Of a stretch of 64,000 nucleotides of DNA, positions 51,601-64,000 are shown piece by piece (position 1 is the stretch's first letter; the number at the start of each line of letters is the position of its first letter). Source of the DNA: Zeus faber. Lineage: Eukaryota > Chordata > Actinopteri > Zeiformes > Zeidae. The notes below the pieces were generated by a model. The model searched no databases. It was not told where the DNA came from and saw nothing but the letters and a program-made list of their open reading frames with translations. Location: positions 21,981,033-22,045,032 of the forward strand of contig OY482851.1 of assembly GCA_960531495.1 (NCBI GenBank), read 5' to 3'. The position numbers and the translations under genes were made by a program.

Positions 51601-53539
51601 TACCTGCTTTCTTTAGAAAATCACCAAGTATTTTCATAGATGTACCCAACAGTTTATTTCCAGTCTAAGGTAGTACAAAACGTAATCATCACAATTTGTT
51701 GTGCATGGCGTGCCAGTACCATATCATACCAGTGCTGGGACGACATATTTATCACATCTCACTGTTAACTCAACCCCATCTGGGCTCGGACGTGTAATCC
51801 AAACACAAGGTTGCAGCACGGGGGCTGATCTTTTCATTAATAATGAAAAACCCCACATCGGTCCACCCCGAATCTTAATTTTTCAGCTTTTGAATTTTTT
51901 TCATGTGTCCCAGCCCATTCATGTACCAAAGCACGTAATATATATGATAAGTAGTAAAGCTGATCGGGGACCTATCACACACTTAAATTGGTGCGGCAGG
52001 GAGTTCATATTGCACTGTGGCCGAGGGGAATTAGTAAGACTATATATTTATATATATATATTTATATATATAAATGTGTTGTGAATTAAAGTGCATTTAT
52101 CTGGTAATCGCTGGAGAGATCTGTGTGTGCAGAAGCATGGCGAAGCCGCAGTGCTGTGCCGACCACAGCCCGGCACCCTGCTGCTGCACAGGGACATTGG
52201 GCACAAGAGGTTCACCCACTAGCACTAATAGCCATGTTTGATGGAAGGCGTCTCAACACCTTGGGAGAGACCAACTAGAGACATCTCTGTCCTTAATGCA
52301 CAAAGTTTAATCTTCCTCTTTCCTCTGTGTTTTCATGTCCCTCTTGTTTTAAGTAGAGTATAAATCTTACCCTCTTTGCAATATCCCCATCTATTATCTC
52401 ACCCAGCAACCTCCTTTTTACAGTCCTCTTAGAGCCTCATCTATGATTTGGCTTGCCTTTACTCAATCATGTATGACCCCTTACTAGACCCCTCAAAAGC
52501 AGTGGGGCTCATGCCATGCTTTTCATTAGAGTACTCCACAAGGGCCCACTATAAGTCGTTTGAAGTGCTGCACAGCCGCTCGGAGAAGCCACACTGTCGG
52601 GCAGCCCGTGTTTCTGATTCCTGCTTGATGGAGCAACTCCCCGCAAAGGCCAGAGGAACGTAATGATCCCAACACAAGTGCTGACACAGACAAGGTGCCG
52701 CGCCTACTGTTTGACAGAGTGAGGGAAGCAATGACTTTCTGGACTCTCGGGATCTTTAAACTCAGCACGATAACCACCACAAAGACCACCTTGAGTCCAC
52801 CAGCACTCCAACCATAGCAGTTTTTCATATTATACTTTTGGAAAATGGCATTTAAACATTACGTATTTGATACAGCAACAGTGGTATTGAGAGCTGCATG
52901 TTATACCATGCCACAAATTGGGCTTTTCTTATTTTTTTACACAGATGAGAGCATCATATCACCTATGAAATGCAAATGGTCATGGTCTGTAGGGTTGCAA
53001 GTGTGGTCAGCAGGATGCATTTACCAACACTAACGTGCAGTGTGGATACCTGGTTTCCCATGTTGGGAACATGTGTCTTTCAGTCTGTGTTTCCTAAACG
53101 GGTGGATATTTTTTCCGCCATGCCTCATTTCACTGTCAAAGCCAATTAAGGGCAGTATAAATGAAGATGGAGAGCGTTGTGCCCCCGTCCAGGAAAGTGC
53201 ATCATCAGGGCCAAGCAGCCTCCTCTGTCCTCAATCTAGGGTCAACACCGGGGACACATATGGTCCCAAATGTTCATTTAATTATTTGTGATGTTATTTG
53301 TAATGATAAACCGTTTTCGATCCTAAAGAATTTATATTTATTTTTAGTAATATCTTATTTATATCTTTCTTATCAGAGTAGTGACCTGGACCCTACTTGC
53401 ACTGACCATGAGTCTGCTGTCTACCCCATGAGCATCTTTTTTCCCTTTGCTGTCTGACATACTTATATTGCAAAAAAACTCTCTAACTTTAGTAGTACTG
53501 CTTGTTTCTAGAGAATGTTCACCTGGCTGTGACTGTGAC

Positions 53540-53615
53540 ATACTGTGACAAATGCACTTGTTGTCAGTCCCTTTGGACTAAAGCGTCTGCTGAATGACGT
53601 AATGTAATATAATGT
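53540..53615 (+). mobile_element. SINE/L2 3'-tail fragment
   Basis: CTTTGGACTAAAGCGTCTGC, followed by TGAATGACGTAATGTAATAT, is the 3' end of fish SINEs with an L2-type tail, including the AATGT repeat. No tRNA-like head is recognisable upstream, so only a truncated end is present. The tail is related to that of the SINE at 3542-3730. Confidence 0.6.
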
Positions 53616-56066
53616 CTATTTAGGTCTCGCTCTTTCTCCTGTTGATTCAATAGAACTGTGGTTGTTTTAGTAATTGCTCATGTTGTTCAATCGTTATAGA
53701 CAATAGAAAACTGTCGTAAGGAGAATAATTCTGTGTTGTATTTGGTTTCCTGTAATGATGCTACAGTTTAAAATGTAAACTCTGAACACAACCTTCCATG
53801 GTCACCTCTACTGCAGTCATGGGTGAAGAGCACTTCTCCTGTAGGCTGGAGTTTGCACTCTTTTTTTAGGTCCACCATCTGGCCATGATTGATTAAAGCT
53901 CCTTTAAGTAATTAATGCCTACTTTAATTGAGAGTCAGCCCTTGTGGCTATGTGGTGCGTGTTTAATGCTGAGGCAGAGCAGAGCCAAGGATCTGTTGGA
54001 GTGGGACATGGGAATCTGTTTAGCACCCTGACCCTCTCAGTCTCACATCGCAAGACTCTAAGATGCTAATAGGAATGCAAGTATGCTGACAGAATTTTGC
54101 CGTGCAATGCGGCACATTAAGGCTTTAAATCATAACGGCGGAGTGTGACATGCCTTTCCTAGCATTGGAATAGCTGGGAGTGATCTAGGCAATGTTGCTA
54201 TTTTATCTGCTTGTTTATCGCTGTTCATTTGGCGTTTTCTTTTTGTGAAAAAGCCTTTGCTTTGTTGGACATTATCCGCATAACAGAAATAATTTAATTC
54301 CCTCTGCCAAGCAGTGCATTGTGACAGCGTGTCACCGCAGGAACCCACGACCTGCCACCATTGTGCTGTCTCATCTGTTTGTGATCAACGAGCAATATCA
54401 GTTTTTCCCTTCTGTTTCACTTTGACTGTCACAATAGATGTGCGCAGCATGACACTTCCCCGATCGCGAGACTTGACCTTCTCTATTGAAGTCCGTCTTT
54501 GTCTTTTGGTAATTGTTTTTAGAACGCATTAAACCATCCCCCAGCTGGGTAATGTGAGACATGGTGAATACAGAGTGTTCAGCATTGATTCCATATACCT
54601 GACTATGACCTTTTCCAATCTAAAGTCTTGTGCTGGCTGCCAGTTTGATGAAAGTCGTCTAATCGATGCCTCACAGCCGGGAGAGAGTACCACAATGCCT
54701 CTCCAACTGATGGTTCTACCTGGCAAGCCAACCACCTTTTACCCTGTTCTTGTATTGTATTCACCCAGAAGCTCTGCGAATAATGAAACATTTACCCTTT
54801 AATTGCCAGCCCCTCAAAGAATGATCAGCTTAATTTGCTGTCATTGAAGCCTTAGGATCTAATGGGCTAATTAAGGGCTTAGGATGGAACAGCAAACTCG
54901 AGCGTCTGCAGCCCCCTCAGGGAGGAACACATCAATGTATCATAAATATTTTATCACGTCTACCTACGTGCAGATTGCAGGGCGCTTCTGTTTGACTTGC
55001 GTAAGTACCTAACATGCTTCATTGATGTAGCTCAGGTTACCACCAAAAGAACATCAGAAATCAGTGCAGGCTTGACCTATATTGTTCTACACCCCCACCA
55101 AACCCCCCTTCAGCGCAGCGCATGAAACAAAACGAAGATAATAATCAACATAAATAATGTATTACCTCAATTAATAGGGCAGTGTAGCAGTCACTTTTAG
55201 CGAAATTGGATTTGCCCTTTCTGACTGAGAAACACAACCGCAAGCACACGCATGCACACCTACACATACTCACACTTGATCGATGTACTGTAGGTCAGGG
55301 GTGACTTCGACTGGGTCTTATTAGATCAGGAAGATAGTAATAGACATGCAGCTGTGTCATGATTCCGTCCCTCTGACCCCGGGCCAAAGGTTCGTGTTTT
55401 GCCCAGGGGCAGAAGTTGTAATCCGCCCCCCCCTGCCTCCACCCCAAATCCTGTGAGGACAGATTCTAGACATTCTCTGTCCTGAGGGAAAGATGGAATG
55501 AAGGCTGATACCTGCTGGGATGCAGAGAACGATGGTCACAAGGACAAGGATTTGGCCTCACAAACGGATTTAATTGAAAGCAGAGGCACCATTGTGCTGC
55601 TGTGTGGCGTTCAGCTCGTCAAGCTGAATGGTAGAAAGCTCACAGCAGCAGTCTATCGGTTTGCCTCTTTCTTCCTTTAACCGTTCTCTGTGCTAATTTT
55701 TCATGGCCGACAGTTCTTCCAGGATATTAAATTAAGCGGGTGACATTTTGTGTACCATTCACCTCGGCGGTGTCACCTTGAAATGCAGTGGCAGAAATGT
55801 GCGCCAGAGCCACGTGTGTGAAACTCTGGTGGACATGTAACATTTTTGGGTCAAATAAGAACCAGGCAACTGCACCTAGCAGCCAAGGTGCCAAGATATA
55901 GGGGGAAGGAAAGGCAGCAATCTCTTTGTTCCAGCCACACTATTAGTGCTAATCTGATCGCACCATTTCAGCCTATGTGGAATACTGGGGAGAGGCAGAC
56001 CAAGTAAAAGATGCTACAGATGGGTGGGATCTTGTGGTGTTATTGATGTGTTTTTTTTTGTTTGGT

Positions 56067-56068
<2 letters not shown>

Positions 56069-56101
<33 letters not shown>
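56069..56101. repeat. (TG)16 microsatellite
   Basis: A perfect tract preceded by poly-T. Confidence 0.95.
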
Positions 56102-56104
<3 letters not shown>

Positions 56105-56551
56105 TGGTTCTGCTGTGTGTTTGTAGCCTGCTGTCCCTGTTTGATGGTCTGATTTGGGTTCCATTATGGTGCTGGCAGGGGTCCTGTTCAGAAAACGCTA
56201 TGTTGGCACCAGCCGCCCTGTGGGCGATGAGAAACCATCTGCACCAGCCATATCCTAAACACACCACAGCAGAGGAGGGCGTGCTGCTATCTAAACAAGT
56301 CTTATGTGGCTACTATAGATTTCCACGTTTGGGAGCATCTCTATTTCTGTGGTTATTGTCGATCAAGGCACAGCACGCCTTCGACTGCAGGAGCATAGCT
56401 GGAGCAGCCAGTCTGATGACAGAGATGGTGTACTGTTTAGCTCCAATTGACTTAAAATTACTCAACGGACAACACAGGCTAGTTACAACTCTAATGCCCC
56501 TGCTGAGGGGCTTTGAGAAGAAATGACGGATCCAGATGCAGAAAAAAAAAT

Positions 56552-57056
56552 AGGTCCCCTTCACACCTGGTATTATCATAATTATCAATACATCGCAATA
56601 TGATTTAGATATGATCACATTAGACCTGGTATTAAGATATGTCTTCATCCAGTCCACATTGAGATCCGATTGCTTTGCACCATGCATGAATCAATGGCAG
56701 TGCATGTCACTTCCAATGATTTACGTTTTGAGGGAATCAAGTGTGGTGGCTGTTCGTCAAGCTGCGTAGTCATGTGCACTGTTTTTCTTAGCGGAGGAAG
56801 AAGCCGCATAAGAACTGGCCAACCAGACAAGAGTAAAGGCTGTTTCATGCAGCTGCGCTACCCGTCCAGAGGACTATTTGGATGGGGGAATAAAGTGAGG
56901 TTAGGAAGAGTTGTGCATGGAACGTATTTCTGCCTTCTCTATCTGCATGTGGACTGAAAACACGGTCGCATTTACACGTATTCATTGGGGTCAAAATGTG
57001 TCCTTAACCACTTGAGGTGAACGGATCACAATCTGTCCTCAGTGCATCTTTGGTAG
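56552..57056. mobile_element. Possible decayed MITE of the 'CACACCTGGTATTA' type
   Basis: The left end has AGGTCCCCTTCACACCTGGT followed by GAGATCCGATTGC. The right part, read in reverse, has a partly matching GATTGTGATCCG motif. This resembles a common fish non-autonomous DNA transposon, but the inverted ends are poorly matched and no target duplication is clear. The limits are approximate. Confidence 0.35.
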
Positions 57057-58080
57057 ACTTTTCTCTTTATCACCCAAGGTGCATGATAATGCCATGTTAA
57101 AGCCTTAGATCCCTGAAACAAAATCTTGTCGAGAGGAGCTTATTTATTGTTGGACTGGAAAGTAAACTTAAATGTAGCTGTGGATATGCTACTCAAAGAG
57201 AACGGTTCTCCAATACTGCCTGTGGCTCTACATACTTGGTAACCTGCAACATACTTTGAAAGGAGAGCTAGAAAACTGCACAGTCAGACAGAACGCTATC
57301 TGGCAGCGTTGGTAAATAAATCTGCCGCGATCAGAAACCTCGCTTTATTTGTGTATTTTTCCATAAACATTAGATGCGACAATGCCGTTGGTGGGACTAT
57401 AACGGCAATATGAACTGTCATTGTGCCAGCTCTGAATCCTGTGTGAGGTTAGAGACAATGCCCAGACTTGTGCATTCACAGAGGGGCTGATGAGATAGAG
57501 CCAAAGACTTGGGCGAGTGCATACGCCCAGGCTTATATCAGCTAATACACTCTTTCTCGAAAGTCAGTCTTGAGCCACATTCCCTATTTAAATCCCTTAA
57601 ACTTTTTTGCTCCGACTGATTACGTGCCATATTTTGACACTCAGAGCCTTTGCTGGAACAGAGTGCATAGAGTCCCCGTGTATAACAGATACAGTGAAAC
57701 AGCGGGGGGAAAAGACATTGCGTGAGGGGGATAGATGGACGGATGATGAAAGAGATTAACGGAATAAGAAAGAATGTGGTTGCTTGTCAACATGTGCGTA
57801 CGCCCGTGCACCTCGGAGCGCGCGCGTCTTTCGCGAATGTATGTACATGTGTGCGCGTAGTGTGCCTAGAGTATGTACTGTACCGCTACCGTAGTGAATA
57901 ACCCTTTTCTTTTTTTTGCGTCATTTTCCTCTTCCTCCTAAGCATAGAAAACATGAATATTTAAAACTACTTCAAACAAGCGTTCATGAAATATTTAAAC
58001 GTTCGAGAAACAAGAAAAGCTTTTATCCTCTCTCTCTTCCTTCTGTCTTTTTCAAGCCTCTCTCTGTCTCTCCCCCTCAC

Positions 58081-58145
58081 TTACACACACGCACGCGTGC
58101 ACACAGACACACACACACACACACACGCGCGCGCGCACACACACA
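58081..58145. repeat. CA/CG alternating tract
   Basis: CA units surround a run of about six CG units (near 58126-58137). It is alternating purine-pyrimidine throughout, a sequence type prone to Z-DNA. Confidence 0.93.
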
Positions 58146-58959
58146 GACCTAACCCACTCTGAGAATTGTACCCACGAGTAAGAATGACATACCTTCCCAC
58201 TTGATCCCACACTTGCATGGCATCAGCAACGCTGCTGCTTAAAACAGGAGGGAGTAAAGATGATAGGGGGGTTCAATAATGTAGCCCGGATTGAATTTCC
58301 GGCCAAAACGCATTATTAGAAGTATTGGTTGTGGTTGTCAAGGCACCGAACGGATGCCCCGGCTTGTCACAGCTCTACCTCCAGTTGAAGTGGCGGGGTT
58401 GAACGCCGGTCTGCCCCTTTTGAGTTGGCAAAGCGGGCTTTCGGCAGCGCGATTAAGCCTTGACTGGTTCCATTCTCTAGCGTTTGTAATTCCGCGTGTT
58501 GAAAGGGCAGAGTTAATCTGTACAGTCCTTTAATGCTCTTGCTCTTCCTCTCCTTCCCCTCTCCCATTCTTCTGCGCTCTCTCTGTCTCGCTCGGAGCTA
58601 CACGCTGGGCTAATCGCCGAAGTGGCAGCTTCAAGTGTTTGCCGCTGTTGTTTTTCCAAATAGAATCCTGTTAAGTGTGAATAGTAAATGTTGTGTGGGG
58701 ATAAAGGCTTGCTCTCCCTGTTCCCAAAACACTTCATGCCAATATTTCAGCCTCAACTTGTCTTAGATATATTGAAGCTGAGCATCGTCATTTGCATTTT
58801 ATAAAAGGGGGATTGGTCATAGTTTTCCCTAAATCGCTATTTATGACGTCAGTCTTTGAATCAGTATCCAGTTATTGTGTTTTGGAAGTTCCGCTGAACC
58901 CTCTGTGTTGTGTGACACTGGATGAACTAACTTGTATTCTGAAAAAGCTCAGGTTAAAT

Positions 58960-59084
<125 letters not shown>

Positions 59085-59709
59085 TGCAACTTTCTGTGGC
59101 CTACATTGATGTCTCTTGACTGCAGCGGGAGATTAATGAAAAAGAAAAACCCTCCTCATTTTTTTGGCGTGTGTCTTTGTTTCATTGACGTATGCACGTG
59201 CTTGTGTTTGCAGTAATTGAATGCTCTCGCTGACGGCTAGAGGCCTTTTTTAAATGCGTGCAGGGGCAGGAGAGGGGAAAGGAAAAGCATTAAAGGAGAC
59301 GTCACATCGTTGAGAGCAAGCCCTTGTACTTTCCTTCCCTTTCTCTCTCTTTCATTTTCCCCCTCCCTCTGTCCAGAGAATGAAATGAAAGGAAATCTCC
59401 GGGAGAGCAGTCATATTGCAAATCTAATCAAAAGGGAGAGTGCTTTTTTAAATGTCCGTTGTTCCCCGGAGCATAACGTCTATGGGCCCCTTCTCTCCGC
59501 CACTGTGCCCTGACTAAACTCCGCTACCACCAAGATGCAATTAATATTGACCGAATGCCCAGGTCCGCCCACCACCCCCCCCCCAACACACACACACACC
59601 CCTATAATAACGGCGTGTGTACAAAGGTTAATGCCTAGAATCGAATCTCTGTCCCCATTCCATTTCAATGGAGTTGCAATGCGAACGTAAGGAAGGCAGT
59701 TGGAGGAGT

Positions 59710-59729
59710 GGGTGGGGGAGCGGGTGGGG
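59710..59729 (+). other. Possible G-quadruplex
   Basis: GGG, GGGGG, GGG and GGGG with loops of T, AGC and T. A further G-rich run follows at 59759-59772. Confidence 0.6.
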
Positions 59730-61009
59730 TGCATGCGGGATGTGGATTGGTAGTCAGTGGGGGGGGTGGGGTGCTAGGGCAGAAGTGAATTAATTACTGG
59801 TCTCCATAAATTCGATGTCATGTTTCATTTTCCCTAATCCCCTCCACCACCCCTCTGCCCCCCCCCCGCGCTCCCCTCGCCACGCCAACGGAGAAGCCGG
59901 GTGAAGACTAATGAAAAGGCCTCTTAGATGCTAATGGTGAATTAGCCCCCGTGTCACTTTTGGAAGCGGCGACTGGACCGCCTGTCTGACAGACACACAC
60001 GCACACACTAACGCCAACATACACACACTCAGGGGTTATGGTTTTGGATGCAGACGGCGCAGAACTCCGTCTTTGCGGAGCTGCTCAACAGGTACAGGCT
60101 CCAGACATAACTTTTTTTCTGGAGAAGAACTCATCAGTGATCCCACGAACGACTGCGATCCCAAATAGGACATGCGCTGTAGAAACCCGAACGTGCGTTT
60201 GTGTCGAGAGGTGTCGGGATCCAAAAGGCGGTTGAGACTCTTGGGGAATCAATCAGCAGCCGCAGTCACATGCAGTTTCTGTCTCTCCGATGTTGAATCA
60301 TACTTTGTCCACCATGTGACTCCCTGAGCTAAGAGAATAAAGTAGTGAATTGAGAATGAGAATTGAGAATTCTCAGCTTTTTTTCTTCTTCTTCTTCTTT
60401 TCCCCCTGCTTGCGTAGCCTCATTTTCCCGCTTGCATGGCAACCATATGTCCAAAGCAACGGCACATGTATTATGTAAAGCGATGTGGCAGAAACAGACC
60501 GGGCTAGTCGTATTATTATTTTACAACGCCAGCCCTAAGAAAGAGAATAAAGAGTTTGAAGTATTTATGGGTTTTCTTTTATGACACTGCTGAAGTCAGT
60601 AGCTACGTCTCCTCCTCTCTTCTTCCTTTTTTAAAATTTCTTTAAAAAAAAACACATCGACACAGTCAAATGCCTTTTCGAGCAAATGAAAAATAAACTT
60701 TTGAACACAACACAACAGTTACGTCTGAGTCAGGCGGCAGGCCAACGTGTTACACGTTCCTTAATGTTGAACTTATTATCCAATTAACAAGTACAAAAAA
60801 GCCGGCGATCACTCTATTATGGGGAACACAAAAGGCGAGAGGTGCCATACTCTGAAAACTGCTCATGTGGAAAAAATGCAAATGGCGTGAAATGAGTGTC
60901 TGGTAATGTGTTTGTATAAAGCTCCATGCTGCGGTGTCAGACAGGCGCCCCAGTGGCTCTCTCTCTCTCCTTTTCTTACCCTCTCCGTGTCTTTCTTTTC
61001 TTTTCTTAG

Positions 61010-61157
61010 GCATACTTCCGACAGGGTGTTGCCCTTCAGTACCTTGGTCGCCATGCCGACGCGCTGGCTGCCTTCGCCTCCGGGCTGGCCCAGGACCCCA
61101 AGAGTCTGCAGCTGCTGGTGGGCATGGTGGAGGCCGCCATGAAGTCCCCTTTAAGAG
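61010..61157 (+). CDS. ttc28: TTC28 internal coding exon (third N-terminal TPR)
   Basis: This 148-bp exon encodes 49 residues plus one base. It starts AYFRQGVALQYLG, contains HADALAAFASGLAQDP and ends EAAMKSPLR. I recognise it as the N-terminal TPR exon of vertebrate TTC28 (TPRBK), a protein of roughly 2,500 residues with many TPRs and a C-terminal CHAT domain, reported at the spindle midzone and midbody. The TPR signature is visible: helix A with Gly-Val-Ala-Leu-Gln-Tyr-Leu-Gly, helix B with Ala-Leu-Ala-Ala-Phe, and a closing Asp-Pro. The acceptor is a long pyrimidine tract (about 60957-61007) followed by AG at 61008-61009, phase 0. The donor is AGAG/GTACGG with GT at 61158-61159, phase 1, which fits a following Asp codon as in the mammalian protein. 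Codon choice is GC-rich compared with the AT-rich flanks. No following TTC28 exon is visible before 64000. The family call is very secure. The exact exon number is not known from here. Confidence 0.95.
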
Positions 61158-64000
61158 GTACGGTGTTCCCAGTAATCCCAATCCATGTGTGGGGTAGGTA
61201 GGTTTCCTGCAAGACTTTCCTTCTGTTCTATTTTTTTCCGTCTCTTCTTTTATTTCGACTAATCACCAGACTGGCTAATTTCACTGTTGAGATCCTATGA
61301 ACCTCTGTGGGTTTGGTTCAAAATGGGCCAATCTCCTGTCGTTGCAGGGCTCTAGTCTCTACGCTCGAGTTAACGCTGCCGCCATTTCCGCGCGTTCTGT
61401 CCCGCAGGCCATTTCGACAGTCCATTTTTTGAGACAATCTTGACTCTCCGCCAGTCAATGAGTCTGTTTGGGGTGACATTAGCTGTCAACTTCTGAACCT
61501 CCTTGGCAGGCGGACTGTCACTCGACGTGTCGGTCAGTCTGCCCCGTCTATCTGCGTGACTGACATTCGCTGCCGAGTACTTCTCCCCCTCTGACTGCGA
61601 AGGCGATGCAGCCCTGCAGGTTCAGCGTATCTGATTGTGATTCCGGCCGATCACAGCCAAAGATAGACCTTTATCTAAATGAGCTCCCAACAATACAGCT
61701 ATTGTTCGTCTCGTCCCGGACAACCCGGTGAAAAGCAGATTGCCTGGAGCTGAGGGGATTTATTAGAGGCTTATTAAAACCAAGATGCCTACAAAACTAT
61801 TGGACTTCCGTCACCCGTCGTCGACCGATGACCCCGGCCAACTGCTGGGAGTTGGTTGTCAGGGAGCGGGACGTGGGAGCCAAACCTCAAACTAAACCTG
61901 GCACCGATTTCACATCAGCTGACCAGCTGCAGAGTTCTTAATGTGCTGCAGATCTGGAGACACGCACCGCCAACATGGACTGAGTCATACTGCGGTCCCT
62001 CTTTTGTCATCACCCGAAACCTGCTTCTCCAAACTGTTGCTCAATCAAGAATAAACGCACCCTTGATTTATTTTATTTATTTTTTTGATCCCAAATTTAA
62101 CGCCACAATGAGATCAGCACTTCTGAATGGCTTTGTTTTTTTTTTCCCAGAGTGAACACGAGGCTCCTTTGAATGCGTGCTTGTGAGTCACTCTTGCTGA
62201 CTACAGAGAAAAACACCCCAAAGAGAATCAAGAAAGCCAAGCTCATCCGGGCGACAGAGAGATTCTTAGCCCGTCGCTGGAACTCAAACAGCATGACACG
62301 TTTGGGTGTCGACCCAGGACCGAGCGATATGGCTCGAGTAGGCCCGCTCGGGCCAGGAAAAGACTCAACTCTTACCCTGGCGGCTGTTTAATCCCTTAGT
62401 TGTTTACCACATTTCCCACAGTGCCGGGGAGCCGGTGGGAGGACAGAATCCAAGGTGTGCTGAGGAGGGGTAGTTAGGTCAGGGGATTAAGAGCAGTGAT
62501 CCTCTTCGAGGGGGCTGCTGGCACCTGGGGGTGGGAGTGGGGGTGGGAGGGGTAATCAATGTGATGCCAGCAAACACGGAGGATAATCAGTGTTACGTAG
62601 CCAAAGCCCTCCGATGAGGCCGAGGTAGGCGAGCCTCTCATGCTTCCATTCTAGCAGAAGAGTTTTAATGTCCCTGCCAGCCTTGCTTATCGTCCTTGTA
62701 GCACCCCACCACCATTGGATTCAGCCGGGGATTACCATGCCCACTAATTTCATTTTCCCCCCCAGCTCTGAGTTTAGAGCCGAGTTTAGAACTCCTTGAA
62801 CGACGGAAGCCGCTCCCGGAAATGAACGCGGCCCTACTTATATGTAAAAGAGCGACGGTTTGAATTTAAATCATTTGTTTTCATGTTCACTTGTTACAAA
62901 TTTCTAATTATGCATTTTGTCGCTACCAGAGTAATTTCATTGTAATCCTGCATTGTGTAGACTGCAACTGTGTTTGAGTTCATAGTCACTGTGGTGTTGC
63001 TCAGAACCTGATTGTCCTCATTACTATTCATCTTTGCCACAAAGACGTGAGTGCACTGTTATGTTTTTTTTTCCCCATGCACCTCAAGAACCTTTCTGTT
63101 TATTCTTCCGTCTATGAGCTGAGGGACGCGGTTGATGATCTACTTGCGGAAAATAAATATTCAATGCCACAGGACGACACACGCAGTAATGAACCTGAAG
63201 GAGCGCTACGCCTTCAAGGACGCGACGTGTCACGAAGCGAATTCATCACGGCGCACTCCACGCCGCCAGAAAGCATATTTGGATTCCGGCGCATACCCTA
63301 ATTCTTGGTGTGTCAAATGCAAGTCTGCTCCCTCTCTTTCTCTCTCGCTCTCCTCACTTTCCTTCTCTCTTCTTCTCCTCTCCCCTCCCATTACTGCGGA
63401 GTCGGCAGCGTCGCCGATTCTTTGCCTTCCACCACAACATAGAACTTTCGCGGAAGTGCGATCCTCTAACCACCCCGCTCCCTCTCTGCCTCCACTCCCT
63501 CGCTTCCCTCGGATCAGCTCATCCTCCCTCCAATATCAGATTTTCGAGAGAGATTTGCGGGAGGGGGATCAGATCTCGCTCAAGTGTTTACGTTTAACGA
63601 AGACGTGCGTGGATCTGAAAGGTTTTGTTTTTCTCTTCCGCGGAGCTTCGTCCTGCATTGTCTCCTAGCCCACAGCCAAAAAGCTGGACGGTCATTCAAT
63701 TGTGAAATCCTGCCCGTCCATTAATTAATGATCTGTTTCACTACGTAACGTACATTTCAGTGGTAGATTTACGCTGGTGGGAAGATAGACGCTTGCAGTG
63801 GAACAGCGGGTTGCATATTAAATGTTATCATGGAATAACAGCTCGAAAGCATTTCCCCCCCGCTGTGCTATGTCAATCTGTTAATCAGCATTAAAAATTC
63901 CTCAAACGGCCGTCTGGGAATCTTAAGAATGGCTTTGTTTTTAATTGTGTGGAAAGTACACAGTAGAATTACTGATAGAAATAACGAGGAAATTTTTTTT
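61158..64000 (+). other. Start of the next TTC28 intron
   Basis: This is non-coding sequence after the GT donor at 61158. The expected next exon, which in the family starts with the split Asp codon followed by Ser-Leu-Glu-Pro, was not found. The interval contains a G-rich quadruplex motif at 62527-62552, pyrimidine-rich tracts around 63330-63390 and AT-rich unique sequence (62830-63000, 63680-63960) without recognisable repeats. An 84-codon open frame at 63047-63301 has no family resemblance that I can see. Confidence 0.6.
62527..62552 (+). other. Possible G-quadruplex downstream of the TTC28 exon
   Basis: GGGGG, GGG, GGGGG, GGG and GGGG with loops of T, AGT, T and A. It lies about 1.4 kb after the exon, on the sense strand. 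Confidence 0.6.

Larger units (their letters stand above)
50010..51690 (-). mobile_element. 5'-truncated, decayed L2-type LINE
   Basis: On the minus strand the sequence gives, in order, reverse transcriptase segments (DPYVLDNF, PFLSKVLEKVVS, ILDLSAAFDTVDH, SGVPQGSILGPILFSIY, ADDPQIHLPL), then the thumb and C-terminal region (VSRNLGILFQSDL, LSHSDLHSLIFSQLGYCNSL, PLLWNDLPEEIQ). It ends in a GTGCTTTATAAATAAAAC tail with an ATT repeat (about 50012-50045). That order and tail fit L2-clade LINEs of fish. The endonuclease half is missing, and stops and frameshifts are present. The 5' limit is fuzzy, between 51600 and 51690. Confidence 0.85.

Noticed and set aside
63047-63301. 84-codon open frame containing VYELRDAVDDLLAENKYSMP
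   Set aside because: It reads like protein, but I recognise no family, it does not match the expected next TTC28 exon, and there is no supporting splice or start context.

Overview
The window looks like nuclear DNA of a ray-finned (teleost, probably percomorph) fish. It is dominated by long (TG)n/(CA)n microsatellites and carries teleost-type tRNA-derived SINEs, hAT-like and PIF-like MITEs and a decayed L2-type LINE. No operons, bacterial genes or long intact reading frames occur. Nearly all open frames are microsatellite translations or chance frames.

One protein gene can be recognised: TTC28, a giant tetratricopeptide-repeat (TPR) and CHAT-domain protein, on the + strand. Its one certain exon is 61010-61157, which encodes a complete N-terminal TPR (phase 0 in, phase 1 out). 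A second, inferred exon lies at 9962-9988: nine codons starting ATG-ATG, ending in a strong phase-0 donor inside a CpG-rich promoter-like region (about 9440-10170). Spliced together, the two would give an N-terminally shortened TTC28 that begins MMKWQPRKK and continues AYFRQG. The two exons are separated by an intron of about 51 kb. The rest of the gene (further TPRs, CHAT domain) and the usual first TPR exon(s) are not in the window.

Layout. 1-9440: sequence upstream of the inferred exon, with microsatellites, a PIF-like MITE carrying a nested SINE (3309-4127) and a cluster of OTX/PITX-type sites next to a TCF/LEF-type site (about 1116-1175). 9440-10170: putative promoter, leader with two chained upstream ORFs, and alternative first exon. 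9989-61009: intron, with a small hAT-like MITE (22412-22770), two inverted copies of a larger hAT-like element (33881-34567 and 42950-44124, the second interrupted by a SINE), an L2-like LINE remnant (50010-51690, minus strand), several CpG-dense islets (about 31028, 36835 and 44640), possible G-quadruplexes and ten long (TG)n tracts in sense orientation. 61010-61157: TTC28 exon. 61158-64000: start of the next intron.

In other vertebrates TTC28 is a neighbour of MN1 and PITPNB, and intronic blocks rich in homeodomain motifs could be long-range regulatory elements. That is inference from gene order elsewhere plus motif content, and cross-species alignment would decide it. I found no exotic new system. 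The most interesting item is the alternative TTC28 start with its chained upstream ORFs.
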